Assembly (NCBI RefSeq): GCF_019649055.1
Contig: NW_026570306.1
Coordinates: 496,001 to 560,000, forward strand
Direction of reading: 5' to 3'
From: Paramacrobiotus metropolitanus
Lineage: Eukaryota > Tardigrada > Eutardigrada > Parachela > Macrobiotidae
DNA length: 64,000 nt
Positions 1-10,495 of the stretch are shown one piece after another. Under the pieces are notes generated by a model. It was not told the origin of the DNA and searched no databases. It saw nothing but the letters and a program-made list of their open reading frames with translations. Position 1 is the stretch's first letter. Each line of letters begins with the position of its first letter. The translations under genes and the position numbers were made by a program.

Positions 1-709
1 TAAACCCAGGATTCTCTCTGCACTTTCTATTATTGTTCTGAGCTTGTAAACAGTGTCACAATATCAAGTCTGCAGTTCTCTCCCAGATCGTTTGTTTCCA
101 TCATGATCCCGAAAACCACGATTGCCTTGACCATTGGTCTCCTGGTGTGTTGTATGGTATGTCAGTTACATATCTTGCTTTCTTCAACATTCTTAAGTAA
201 GTGTAGTCAGTCGTTGATTGCTTACTGTAGTGGACGTCACAAGTGTATGGCCGCCCTGGAGTTCCGAAGCCTGGAAAGCCTGACTGCTGTCGCGGCACGG
301 AATATTATTGCGAGCCAGGGAACCAGTCGGGTCCTGGCCCCAAGTGGATCCCAAAGGTCAGAGCTCCCGCCAAAATGGCAAATCACCCTTGCGTCACAAA
401 AGGCGTCCCCGGTTATTAATACGACCGTACTACACCGTTTGTCATGCCTTCCCGCAGCAAGAAATTTCCCATAGAGCGCTTAGTTGTCCGATTCATTCAT
501 TGATTCAACTTCATTGGCTTATTTGTGGCTATACTGTCTGTAAGCTTTATGCGATTAGCTTGGAAGAAAATTTACGATATCAGCATATATTACCATATAT
601 TGTTTAATATCAGCATATATTATTTGCTTTTCTCTAATATTGTTGTGCGATTAGTGGTGGAAGTTTGAAGTTTCCGGTAATTTAAAAACTGTTAAGCCAC
701 TTTCGCTTA
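1..709 (+). repeat. Duplicated block, copy 1 (contains secreted-peptide gene)
   Basis: This block matches 31503-32206 in the same orientation, from the left window edge through the gene and its 3' flank. Similarity ends shortly after the shared TTTCGCTTA at about 709. The gene exons are more alike (about 4% different) than the intron and flanks (roughly 15% in the intron, with indels beyond). The left end may extend outside the window. Confidence 0.85.
103..419 (+). CDS. Small secreted Cys/Pro/Gly-rich peptide, copy 1 (two exons)
   Basis: I do not recognise the family. Exon 1 is 103-156, the intron 157-230 (74 bp, GTATGT...CTGTAG) and exon 2 231-419, ending in TAA, for 80 residues. Exon 1 encodes MIPKTTIALTIGLLVCCM, a hydrophobic signal peptide; cleavage is likely soon after the junction, near the sequence VYG-RPG. 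The mature part starts with a Pro/Gly/Lys-rich stretch (RPGVPKPGKP), then has a CC pair and two further single cysteines (CC-x8-C and a last C about 14 residues from the end). The only acceptor giving an open frame is at 230; the alternative at 206 runs into a stop. A near-identical paralogue lies at 31608, with the intron at the same codon. Secretion is inferred from the signal peptide; the function is unknown. Confidence 0.72.
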
Positions 710-1123
710 GATATGTGGCATGCCTTACTATAGCACTAATAGCAGCACCATTTTATGTTGCATTCTAGTTATGAAACTACGTTTTAGGCAGAATGATTCC
801 TTCGGTATTCGTCTTTACTTTAATAGCTACCAGTAGCAGCTACCGGTTTTAGTGACGGTTATAATGCTATTTACTTTGTTTTATACTTCTATCTGTGAAT
901 GTGATGTTTAAAAACGCTGACTGATATCTAAAACAATAAAATTTGAAACAACGTAATAAGATACCCTAGAGTGTGTAGAGTGTGTCACCTACCCGTTCTC
1001 ATGCTTCGAGGTTGATTTCGTTGCGAAAGTTTAGTTCAATACTATACTTACATTGTCTTTAATTTTATTGTCAACTTGTACAAGCCAATGCCATTTACAT
1101 TCAAACTTTAAAAACCCAAATAA
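710..1123. other. AT-rich spacer, nothing identified
   Basis: There is no convincing coding frame. An AATAAA occurs at about 935-941 and could serve as a polyadenylation signal for the upstream gene, but it lies over 500 bp from the stop codon, so I do not assign it. Confidence 0.4.
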
Positions 1124-1437
1124 TTAGAACAAGTAAAATATCTCTTCTAACTCTCGAGAACACCCGACCGTCCCCAGGACAGAAGCCGCGTTTCCGCGCT
1201 GAATTTCCACACTTATACGTTGCCATAAATACTGAACAGCGCGCGCTTCTCCTGTTTGTTCTTTGATACGCCGGCCAACATCATTGATGAACTGGCGAGT
1301 ACTTTCGCCACAACTTCCCATAGTTTCGAGAGCCACTGGCTGGAAAAAATGCCGATCAGTGAGTTCGGAATAGAGGTTTCGCTTCCGCACTTCCGCGTCT
1401 TCCGCAGCCGATCCCGCTGCTTCTGAACAGCCAGCTA
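1124..1437 (-). pseudogene. C-terminal tail of a retrotransposon reverse-transcriptase protein (relic)
   Basis: Read on the minus strand, an open frame of about 100 codons carries, in order, an Ala/Glu-rich start (AAEDAEVRKR), HFFQPVALETMG, FINDVGRRIKEQTGE and QRISVEIQRGNAASVLGT. I recall this series (PVAxETxG, LGRRI, RISVAxQRGNAASVxGT) as the extreme C-terminus of polyproteins from retrotransposons of aquatic invertebrates; the exact clade is uncertain. No reverse-transcriptase core lies upstream (toward higher coordinates), so this is a 5'-truncated relic, as expected for LINE-like insertions. A second relic of the same tail is at 34981-35195. Confidence 0.6.
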
Positions 1438-4081
1438 TGTACGAAGTAGCGAATGTGTACTTACATTGTTACACACATACTTGGCATTCATTAGTTAATG
1501 CAGGCAGACGTGATTTAGACATCCATTAGTTTATTATGCACCTGTATTCTGTATCGACTGACCATTAAAAATACTTTAAACAAGCCTCGCCAGCATGATG
1601 GAATGTACCAAGTGTGTAAAGCGAAGGGCTTCCGTTTTCAGCAGACACCAAAACTGCCGTTATGGACAGTTTTCGGAGCTGCCGAATACGGAATCCATCA
1701 CATAGCAGTTCAGTCAACACGTTACGGCAGATACTGCATCAGTAAGCAGAGATTCAAGTGTAACGTAAAACAGGTAAAATTAAGGAGAAATGTAAAGTAA
1801 TTATAAAAATAATAAATGTGAAGTAATATCAATGTAAAGTAATAATAAATAATAATAATAATAATAGTGCGAAAGTCGTGTACGAAGAATGATAAACAAC
1901 TACTGCACAGTGCACATTGCAATAAAACAGCATAAATAAAACATTTTTCACGGAAGCGACCTGAAGCGACACTGACGTCACTGTCATGGTACGTACGCAT
2001 TATATGGTAATTACTGATAAGTATACACTGCACAATGAATTACAGGCCTGGTGCACGTGTATTCTGAAGGATCAGAAAGCCGCAAGAAATGCCCATCACC
2101 ACTATTTTCCCCGAACAGTTGTTCGAAACCGCCGTCCAACTCGTTCATTAATAACAATTCAAAGGTCACTTTACGCAAAGCTTCGTCATTTGCAGCGCTA
2201 TCTAAATTTCTTAGGGATCCCCTGAAACCGGGAAGACATGGGCACGAAGAATCATCGAAAATGTTCAGTCAGATTCAAGCTATGGGCGACGACTAAGATG
2301 TCGGTTGACTTTTGTGAACCGTTGACAATTCACGTCGTATGTCCGAGACGTGACAAAACTGGCGTGAAACAGATTGCAGAACGAATGGTCTGCCGTGGCA
2401 GTAGATGTGTAACTGGAAGCGTTCTCCCATCTGGACACACCGACGCCGACTGATTTCCTAAGAACGGTTTTCGGGACGAGACTGAGTCGAAGGGTAAAAT
2501 TTAAACGGCCACCCGTGTAGGGGAGCCTTACACCTTACACCGGTGCATGTGTGTAAGGTCTCCACTACATCTGACGCGGCGCTCATCTTGAAACCGACTG
2601 CCTGGGCGTGAATTAAATTACCGTTACCGATCTATCCCAACTGCGGTTCCCACTACCGCAGCGGACATGTTTCACAACTTAGCGCCTGCCACCTACGCAC
2701 GACGCAGCGGTAAAGTAAATCTAAGATACCCTGGGCTTACTCCCGCCAAAATGATATAAGGGAGACAGGGAAAAGCGTATCGGGCACTCGCTACACTTCG
2801 ACAAAGGCGTACGGAGAAGCCCAGTGTTACTGGCTGCCGCGTCAAGGTTGCGGTAACGCCGGGGCTGAAGATCTCAAGTTCCTTGACCAACCTTGTGTTG
2901 TACGTACAAGCGAGAATCTTTGGGATTCTTTAACGTCTTGGAGGACTAAGTTGAGAACGTCTTTTTACACCGAGGTCCACCTGGAGCAGGAAAGATCCTG
3001 CATTACCTTTAGCATCGCAGTTTACACCGCGCTGGATTTTTTCTGTTCTGCTGGATTCGACCTCCCCGAAGACCTTGCGTAGGGATTGGCATCAGTTTCC
3101 ACAGTTGGAAAGGAAGACCGGAATTTCGTTACTGCAATCTTTGATTTCCTAACTGAAAAGAAAATCCAGGAAAAGCGCCAGCTAATCTAGATTGGTCTGA
3201 AGGAATCAGTTATAACTTATAAAAAAGTTTAATCTGATCACTGATGATTGATGAAAGCAGAACGGCTATAAAAAGATTTAATTTCGTATAAATTAATATA
3301 ATAACGGCGTTGTGCTACATAAGCCAAAGCTTGCAGCGTCAGGACACCAGACTCTTGCATATCTCTGTATGGCACCGTTCATCCTCCCATCCTTGCCAAT
3401 ACTATTCGAAAATTGACAAGAGGAAAAAGTCTTACGTGTGCAACCGGAAGTACGACAGTTCTACTCACGGCTCGTTGTCTAAAGAAGAGAACTGATCCGC
3501 CTGTTAGCTAGTCTTTCAAGCCAAAGGTCACAAATGCCGAGCTTCAGCGCGCGGTCTTCACGCTACGGAACCAGATCGAAGAGCTAGAACGGGGCGACCT
3601 TATAATGCAACACTTGGTTTGTCTTTATTCCAACAGGTCCAACCCAGCCACTCCTTCATCTTTAAATACTCTTGATCGTCTAATTGCCCTCAACAATGGT
3701 GAAGGAGTTGTTTCTCCGAAGATCGCTAGACATTAGCTACTTTTGTATTGTACGACGTACTCTACATTAGTAAGAATTTAATTTCCAAAACTGACCAACA
3801 AAATTTCTCAATATTTAACGGCCCACGAGCAAAGGTCTTGGGACTCCCTCAAGTGATGACCGCATACGACGCATTCTTTCGCGCGCGGCATGTTCTATTC
3901 GTACGCACGTACAAATGCGCATTACAGTTATAATAAGTCAAATTACAAACAGTTATTAACATTATACGAGTCCTGTGAAACAGCAGTAGTGAGAAACCAA
4001 AATATTCCAGACAGTTTTGTAAGTGTAAAAGTGCAGTTTGGGTACCTAATCAGTGCAAGTTGTGAAGTGTCGGCGAACGCA
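1438..4081. other. Intergenic region with no supported gene
   Basis: Apart from the hairpin repeat at 1630-1693 and an (AAT)n-type simple repeat near 1840-1866, I find only short open frames without recognisable motifs (for example 1986-2225, 2051-2296 and 3310-3495). The stretch 2690-2890 is GC-richer but is open in no convincing frame. Confidence 0.4.
1630..1693. repeat. Hairpin repeat family, copy A
   Basis: This is a 64 bp imperfect palindrome. The outer stem is TTCCGTTTTCAGCAG pairing with CTGCCGAATACGGAA; after a small internal loop the inner stem pairs AAAACTG with CAGTTTT around a short loop. Five more copies are in the window at 14998, 21921, 32875, 36089 and 46793. Confidence 0.8.
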
Positions 4082-4955
4082 ATGCTGGTCTACGGAAATG
4101 AGCAGCACGAAGCCTTCGCGTGGAATGCCGTGAATGTTCTCCTTAAAGGTGGCCAGTTGCAGCATGGCGAAGTCGTAAACGTAGTCAAAGGCGGCGGACT
4201 GCTTATTGATTTTCGCCGTGCTGCGCAGCGCTTACAGTTTGTGCAGTATGGACGTATCTTCCACTGCTTCTACAACATAGGTCGGTCATAGCAGATGCAG
4301 ACATTACTGCGCCGCTCAAGCGACGAAGCCTGGATCTGGCATTCTGGAAAGGTCATCACTTCACATCCCTTCTGTTATGATGGTGCAGAATGCGTGGAAA
4401 TTTCACTGCCTCACGGAAGAGTCTGCGACCTGATTTCCAACGAGCAGCTGCGCTTAAAGCCATCGTGGACGGATTTTGAAAACAGACGCGTCCTGGAAGG
4501 AATGTCTGTTATTTGCTAAGCCGAAAAGCCTGAAGGCAAACGTCGCAGGCAGCCTTTCAGCGAGGATAGAGCAAACGCTTGCGACTTGGTCAGCTGCCAG
4601 GTGTGCGGTTCTGTCGTCATGACGAGACATTTCTGACGGCACGTCAAAGCACGTTTCCATAAAATCAAGGCGGTACTTTTGGAATGATACCTTAGTCACC
4701 GTCATCCATGCACGAAAGCCCGAGCGGCTTCACCGTTTGGGTGTGTCCTATTATCATGGCGAGACATTTCCGGCGACACGTCAACGCACGTTGCCATAAA
4801 GCCAAGGGGTACTTTCGGATTGATACCCTAGTCACCGTTATCAGTGCACGAAAGCCAAAGAAATTCCGAGCGGCCCGAGTATGATGGAGATGAACGCGGC
4901 GGTCACGTGACTGACTTCTTTCATCAGACACCCCAGCGGTAAGACCTCTGCAGAA
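4082..4955 (+). pseudogene. Broken member of the tardigrade-type F-box protein family, with zinc-finger repeats
   Basis: The ATG at 4082 opens a frame beginning MLVYGNEQHEAFAWNAVNVL, followed by LQHGEVVNVVKGGGLLIDF. After an in-frame TAG (4289-4291) the same frame continues with LLRRSSDEAWIWHSGKVI, YVEI-like and ISNEQLRLKPS segments up to a TAA at 4517-4519. I recall this layout as the N-terminal half of a protein family expanded in eutardigrades, whose members usually carry an F-box further on. Downstream, in shifted frames, is a C2H2-like module (CxVC...MTRHFxRHVxAR) that is duplicated. The frame ending in HQTPQ meets a good donor (CG|GTAAGA) at about 4955. At least two stops and one frame change make this a probable pseudogene; assembly error is the alternative. 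No F-box exon is found after it. Confidence 0.6.
4601..4884 (+). repeat. Tandem duplication of a zinc-finger-coding module (about 140 bp period)
   Basis: 4601-4740 and 4741-4884 are diverged copies. Both encode an ARHFRRHVxARxHKxK core followed by a DTLVTVIxARKP segment. The second copy is open in one frame; the first has a TGA in place of one residue and a one-base phase change. Cys-x2-Cys is present only in the first copy; the second keeps one of the two. Confidence 0.65.
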
Positions 4956-5335
4956 TGACGGAAACTACAGGATAACGGAATTACTAGCATCTTATTTGTT
5001 TGCAGCAAGTTTCGATGTCCAGTCGCATATAAGTGGTCGCCATTAGAGTAGCAGAATAAGTGGGAATATGGGAAATAAACCTTATGAATGTGGAAAATGC
5101 ACATTCATGTTATGAAGTTCAGTAATCCACAATACGTTTTAGAGCATTAAGCCGCGGTGCGGTGATCAGAAGATACCCATCACAGAGAGGGGCAGAAGGG
5201 CCGCATTTAAATTTTCTCATAGGAAGATGGGAAGTTGCCAATGGTTTAAGGCAGAGTCTGTTTGTTCGATGCGCTTTGTCCGCTTTGGATGCGCTTCACA
5301 CTGGTTAAATTTCTGACACCTGAAAGTAAGTATCG
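4956..5335. other. Spacer, nothing identified
   Basis: There is no coding frame or recognisable repeat between the donor-like site at 4955 and the foldback element. Confidence 0.4.
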
Positions 5336-6394
5336 GCAGTGCGCGCATGTAGCCGGCAGGAAGGCTGACGGGTTGATGGTTGACGCTCAATGAAGGTCAT
5401 CAACCTTTCTGCCAGAGCTCATCAACCTTTCTTTAAAGGTCATCAACCTTTCTGCCAGAGCTCATCAACCTTTCTCTAAAGGTCATCAACCTTTCTGCCA
5501 GAGCGCATCAACCTTTCTCTTTAGGTTATCAACCTTTCTGCCGAAGTGATCCACCTTTCCACCAGTGGTAATCCACATTTCTGCCGAGGATTATTCACAT
5601 TTTTGGAAAGACAATTTACTTACTTTTTGCCAGAGGCCATCTACTTTACTAGAGAGGACATCCAGTTTTCTGCCAAGGGGCATCCATCTTACTGGAAGGG
5701 GCATCCATTTTTCTGCCAGAGGTTATTCATGAATCTCCCGACGGTATCCATTACTCCTAACAACGACGCCAATGCACCCATTGTAGCTCCTTTTGCTTAT
5801 CGTTCCTCTAGCTCGTCGAAAAGCAAATTAGTTAATGGCTTTTTTTAAACACTTGGCCTCGATGTTGAATAAGCAAGCGAAGCGATTCACTGAAGCCGCC
5901 TTGAACTGACGACAACAGTGACTTACTTAGAGCACAACTGGTACGAAAAAAATAATATGACAAGTGCATAATCATCGACGCATTTACCTTTCTGCCGAAC
6001 CAGTGTCGGCGCCCATTCATCCCATCAAGCTTTTGCGCGGCTGCAAACATTGTCTGTCACAGTTTTCACCATCGGTATTGCCTTATCAGTTAAACCGACT
6101 ACCTACGATCACACATGCAGACGCAACGTACGAACTACGAGCACAGTCGCCATCATATTATGTCTTAACCGAGAAGCGAAATAATTGTGTTGCACAATAA
6201 AGTACAATGAGCATAAAGTACAATGAACACCACCGGCAGAAAGGTTGATGACCTTTCAGAAAGGTTGATGACCTTTACAGAAAGGTTGATGACCTTTAAG
6301 AAAGGTTGATGCGCTCTGGCAGAAAGGTTGATGACCTTCATTGAGCATCAACCATCAACCCGTCAACCTTCCTGCCGGCTACACGCGCATCTGC
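5336..6394. mobile_element. Foldback-type non-autonomous DNA element with tandem-repeat TIRs
   Basis: The ends are inverted copies of each other. The left end reads GCAGTGCGCGC, then TGTAGCCGGCAGGAAGG, then GGGTTGATGGTTGA; the reverse complement of the right end repeats this with few changes. Inside each end is an array of a roughly 20 bp unit (GGTCATCAACCTTTCTGCC and variants), head-to-tail on the left from about 5395 and inverted on the right at about 6236-6345. The left array decays inward as far as about 5730. The centre (5740-6230) has no transposase. Long TIRs built of subterminal tandem repeats are characteristic of Foldback-like elements. I could not fix a target-site duplication; AGTA-like bases flank both sides. 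Confidence 0.8.
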
Positions 6395-6639
6395 AGTACT
6401 AGTAACAGCAGCAGCGATATGGCGGGCACACTCCGGTATCGAAGGTAACAGTGGCTCTTGGTTAATCCACAGTTTTGTTTCTCAAATTGCCATTGTTAGT
6501 ACCAGTTTTATTAACTCCCACTAAAACTTGTATTTTTTGCAATCTTTATCATTTTATAGGCTAAAATGGATCACATCCAGCCTAGTGACGACACAGAATG
6601 ATGCCTAAAGAGGCCCAAGGGTCATGCAGAGCAGCAGGA

Positions 6640-6860
6640 GTGCTATGCAGTGGACCGCTCACAACCCACTTGGCAATGGAATGCCCGAGTAAAACTCTTC
6701 GGAGTGGTCACTCTGCAGCAGGAAACTTATTGGCAATGGAATGCTGGAGTAAATCACCGCTCGAGTAAACCGTGCTACGAAATGCACCGCTCACAACCCA
6801 CTTGGCAATGGAATGCTCGAGTAAACCTCTTCGGACTGGGCACTCTGCTGCAGAAAACTG
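6640..6860 (+). repeat. Short direct-repeat cluster (CTTGGCAATGGAATGC)
   Basis: TTGGCAATGGAATGC, followed by an AGTAAA motif, occurs three times (about 6670, 6730 and 6810); the larger phrase CCGCTCACAACCCACTTGGC occurs twice. This is an irregular tandem array with a long unit of about 150 bp. Confidence 0.6.
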
Positions 6861-7069
6861 ATCGGAGTTGCCGCCAAGTCAAAGACAACGATACCGAACT
6901 ACTGGTCGAGTCCGCCCACGAAGAAGTAGCGTTGCGGCGTCAAATGAACGACTCCGGGAAAAACAACGCCGAACTACAGTCCGAGCTGGATGCCAGCCGT
7001 GTGGAGAACGAAGGGCTACGAGGACATCTGGATGCTGTGAACACCCCTTGCACGATTAGGCTGCGATGA
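6861..7069 (+). pseudogene. Coiled-coil coding fragment
   Basis: The open frame encodes a Glu/Leu-rich heptad-like stretch (VKDNDTELLVESAHEEVALR, NAELQSELDASRVENEGLRG) that ends where an inverted repeat begins. It resembles the coiled-coil start of the long gag at 56417 in character, not in exact sequence. I see no start or partner exon. It may be a retroelement gag relic or an exon of an unknown gene. Confidence 0.35.
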
Positions 7070-7200
7070 ACACCCGGCTAAATTTAAGCCGTTTGCATTT
7101 AGACTGCGATGTCAGTAGCGTTGCGAGCTACGGCTAACCGGCTGTTCATCGCAGCCCAATCGTGCAGGGGGTGTTCACAGCACCCAAATGTCCTCGTACG
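7015..7200. repeat. Inverted repeat, 65 bp arms with about 50 bp loop
   Basis: Arm 7015-7082 contains CGAGGACATCTGGATGCTG, GAACACCCC and GCTGCGATGAACA. Arm 7133-7200, reverse-complemented, reads the same with about ten differences. The left arm overlaps the end of the coiled-coil frame, so a coding tail has been copied in inverted orientation. Confidence 0.75.
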
Positions 7201-8009
7201 CAGCGAGAACACCGAGCTGTGGGTCAGACTGCGGCCATGCAACGAGTGAATAAAGATCACATTTAAAGGCGTCGCAGACGTTTTGTCTTTGTGCTGTAAT
7301 GGCTGTTGTTATAGTGGCTGTTGCTTTTTGTACTGTAGTGGCTGTTTGTATAGGCGTTTTCGTACCGTCTATTATAACAGCGTCAATTATTACTCGTCAT
7401 AATTCTTACGTTAAACAAAATGTTTGTTTGTCTCGTTCCGATCTGTTCCCCAAAGTGCGTTTTTCTTGCAGCAAGCGATAGCGGAGGTCGGAGACTCGGA
7501 GGAAACGTCGATACTGTCCACTACTATCTATCTACATACGATATACGTGATGATCTGCCACTGACCGAGGGTTGTTGCGTGTGCCATTGCAGTTTCTTGG
7601 CAGTTAAGTGCTTACGCACTTGGCTTGCTATGAATGGTTACGCACTTGGCTTGCTAAGTCTTCCTACGATCATTTCTGCTTAAAATCCATGTCACCACTA
7701 GCAAATGATTAGTGGACAAGGGGCAGCTTTCTAACAAAAAAATAGAATCGTTCTGACACCAATGGGCTGACTGGTACTCGTGGATAATTCATTTACATTT
7801 TACTACAATTGTAACCAAAAGCATTTCCGACCAAAACGTAGTGTAAATTAGAAAGTTGTCAAAGGGCTAGGGCTTTTCAGCACACTTGTGATGGTCATCG
7901 AACGGACTACCGGTCAGCAATATAAAAAACTTTAAAAAGAATTAGCGCTTACTAAGAAAGTTTTGCTGTATAACAGTTTTGTTGCACAACTTGGACAGAA
8001 AAATATTTA
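7201..8009. other. Spacer, nothing firmly identified
   Basis: Near 7298-7352 the phrase TGGCTGTT recurs in a degenerate array, which makes a short hydrophobic open frame (7299-7481) that I regard as incidental. The copia target duplication AAAAC is at 8010-8014. Confidence 0.4.
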
Positions 8010-8014
8010 AAAAC

Positions 8015-8231
8015 TGATACAATTAAGGTGGTTTTGGTAGTTTGCTTTAATGAAGGGTAATTCCAAGTGTGTTAACATTGTAATTGTAGCTTCTTATATA
8101 CTCAGTAAAACAGTCAGATTGACTAAACTTCTGAGTAACAACTTCGCCTTTAAGGCCGGTGTATGACAAAGGGGCTGGGTGCCAACATGAGTAACAGACA
8201 TTAGTAACGGTTACACTCATTTATTCTAACA
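8015..8231 (-). repeat. Copia 3' LTR
   Basis: 217 bp, identical to 12244-12460, with TG...CA ends. The pol stop codon TAG lies inside it (8226-8228): the first six bases of the LTR, TGTTAG, supply the last Cys codon and the stop. Confidence 0.97.
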
Positions 8232-9814
8232 CCCCCCTTCACCCAGTCCGCGGTCATTCAGTCCATGCATCCCGAGCAGTCCGGTGATGGATTTGACCTT
8301 GATCCCTCCGAGCGCCTTCGTCAGCATGTCCGATGGATTTTGATCCGTTGGAATATAGCTCACCTCGATCGATCCGGCTTTCGTTTCCTGGCGGATTCGG
8401 TGGTAGCGAATTCCGACATGCTTGGTCCGCTTATGGAATTCGGGATCCTTCGACAAGGCAATCGCGCCTTGATTATCCACATACATCTGGGTGGCCTTTG
8501 TCATGTCCACTCCGAGCGCATCCAGAAACGGTCTGCTCCACTCGTTCTGCTTAACTGCCTCGGCCAGTGCCATGTATTCGGCTTCCGTCGCAGAGAACGC
8601 TGTCACTTTTTGCAGCTGGGAACTCCAGGCAACAGGTCCGCCTCCCAGGGTGAATACATATCCGGAGGTTGATTTCCGCTCATCCGGATCACCTCCCCAA
8701 TCCGAGTCACAATATCCGGTCAACTCCATACTTGCTGTACCAAACGTCAAAGCCATAGTTAATGTGCCTTTTAAATAGCGCATTACCCGTTTAACAGCTG
8801 TCCAGTGGTTGAATCCCGGTTTCTTCCCAAACGACGCCAGGCGGTTCACTGCGTAAGTGATATCCGGTCGTGATATGGAAGAGATGTAGATGAGGCAGCC
8901 AATCGCTTCCATGTATGGACAGCTATATGGCTCTTCTCCATCCTCAGATTTCATCAGCTTGACATTCGGATCCAGAGGAGACGTATAAGTTTTACTCTCC
9001 TGTAGTCCAAATCGCTGCAGCATGCGATTGATGTATCCCTGCTGGTTGATGCTGATGGTGCCGATCTTCCTGTTCCGACCGATCTCCATGCCCACATAAC
9101 AGTCTGGCTCATGAACCGTCAGTTCGAAATCTTCTTTAAGTTTCTTCAGGAAATCATCCACCACTTTTCGCGTCGCACCACATACCAGCCCATCATCAAC
9201 ATACAGACACAGTACCATGTACTCCTTACTCGTACCTTTCTTCACGTAGACGCATGGATCTTCACTGCATGCAACAAATCCATGTCCAGTTAGTACTGCG
9301 TTCACTCGCTCGTTCCACAATCTTGGACTTTGCTTCAAGCCATATATTGAACGCTTCAACCGGCATACACGTCCACTACCGTCGTCGTACGTTGCCGGCT
9401 GGTCCATATATATGACTTTATCCAAGTCACCATTCAGAAATGCAGTCTTCACGTCAAACTGCACCATTTCCAGGTTGCGTGCAGCAGCCACCGCTAACAC
9501 ACAGCGCACCGATTCGTGTCGTACGACGGGGCAAAGGTTTCGCCATAGTCGATGCCTTGCGCTTGTGAGTAGCCGCATGCCACAAGCCGCGCTTTCCGCT
9601 TATCCAGCTCGCCATCTGGAAGTAGTTTCGATTTAAAAACCCACTTACACTTCACAGTGCGCCGGTCTGCTGGTAGCTGTTCCAAAGTCCAAGTGCCCGT
9701 TTTATACAGCGCTTCAATTTCAGCATCCATTGCTTCCTTCCACAGGTGCCCGTCTGCTCTCGACAGCGCATCCTGAACATCAACTGGATCTGCGGCCGTG
9801 GCCATTGCGCTCAA
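8226..9814 (-). pseudogene. pol: Copia reverse transcriptase and RNase H
   Basis: The first part (9814-9530) has HLWKEAMDAEIEAL, CKWVFKSKLLPDGE and KARLVACGYSQ. After a one-base shift near 9530 the long frame gives FDVKTAFLNGDL, SIYGLKQSPRLW, the catalytic LCLYVDDG, then RNase H motifs YCDSDWGGDPDERKSTSGY, SATEAEYMAL and VDNQGAI, ending GLGEGGC with the stop in the LTR. From 9527 down, the 440-codon frame is unbroken, so only the junction is damaged. Confidence 0.92.
8232..8244 (-). promoter_or_regulatory. Copia polypurine tract
   Basis: On the minus strand the sequence is GGGTGAAGGGGGG, directly before the TG of the 3' LTR. It primes plus-strand DNA synthesis and also encodes the end of pol. 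Confidence 0.85.
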
Positions 9815-9991
9815 CGCAGCTCCTTGGCTCTGGTTTCCATGGGATGCGGAAGAGGCGGATCCTTCACCAGATTCTTTGATCCCGGTGGTCGCCCTGGCCG
9901 TCGCTTCTCAACTGCTGCCTTTTCTACAGCAGTCTCGCTTCCCAGCTCATCCTCCGCATCTTCCCACTCTTCGTCATCATCCCGCTCGCTC

Positions 9992-10495
9992 TCATCCCCT
10001 TTGAGGCAGGATACCGTAGAGCAACTTCGGGAATCTCGTCGCCACCATCCGCGACAACCACATCTCCAACCCGCTCCACCTTTTCGTTTCCCGGTTGAAC
10101 ACCCGGAACACTTTCGTGGTATCCCAATCGTAACCTACAAACAGTGTTTTTACCGACTTGGGATCCAGCTTCCGTCTCTGATCCTCCGGAACTTTCACGT
10201 AGGCAGTTGATCCGAACACCCGCAGGTGGTCAACTGTTGGCTTTCGGCGGTGCCACAATTCATACGGGGTAATTTCCAGCTTTCCCCGATTTGGCACAAT
10301 GTTCCGTAGGTAGGCAGCGGTTGAGATGGCTTCATTCCACAGAAGATTTTTCTCACTTTTTGTGATGTCCGCATCGTAGAGCAGCGTTCGCGCACTGTCA
10401 CAGAGCGTGCGGTTTTCCCGTTCTGCCATGCCGTTTGCTTGCTTCACGTACGCCGGACTTCTTTCGTGCTTTATCCTCTGTTCTGAAACAGCGTT
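9992..10495 (-). pseudogene. pol: Copia integrase C-terminal part
   Basis: This frame carries QANGMAERENRTL with the catalytic Glu, then AAYLRNIVPNR, PYELWHRRKP, LRVFGSTAYV and KTLFVGYDWDTTKVFRV, the standard copia integrase tail. The frame is lost again near 10075; the linker continues in a neighbouring frame as an acidic stretch, then KRRPGRPPGSKN at about 9890, the usual basic linker before reverse transcriptase. Confidence 0.85.

Noticed and set aside
103-474. Single-exon 123-residue product from the ATG at 103
   Set aside because: It reads through the intron. The second copy has a stop in that intron, while the spliced frame is conserved in both copies.
5395-6345. Regular spacing of the CATCAACCTTTCTGCC unit, considered as a CRISPR array
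   Set aside because: There are no unique spacers, the units are contiguous and inverted at the other end, and the DNA is eukaryotic.
6650-6860. Protein repeat MDRSQPTWQWNARV as a gene
   Set aside because: The repetition is at DNA level with irregular spacing; the frame has no start context or partner exon.
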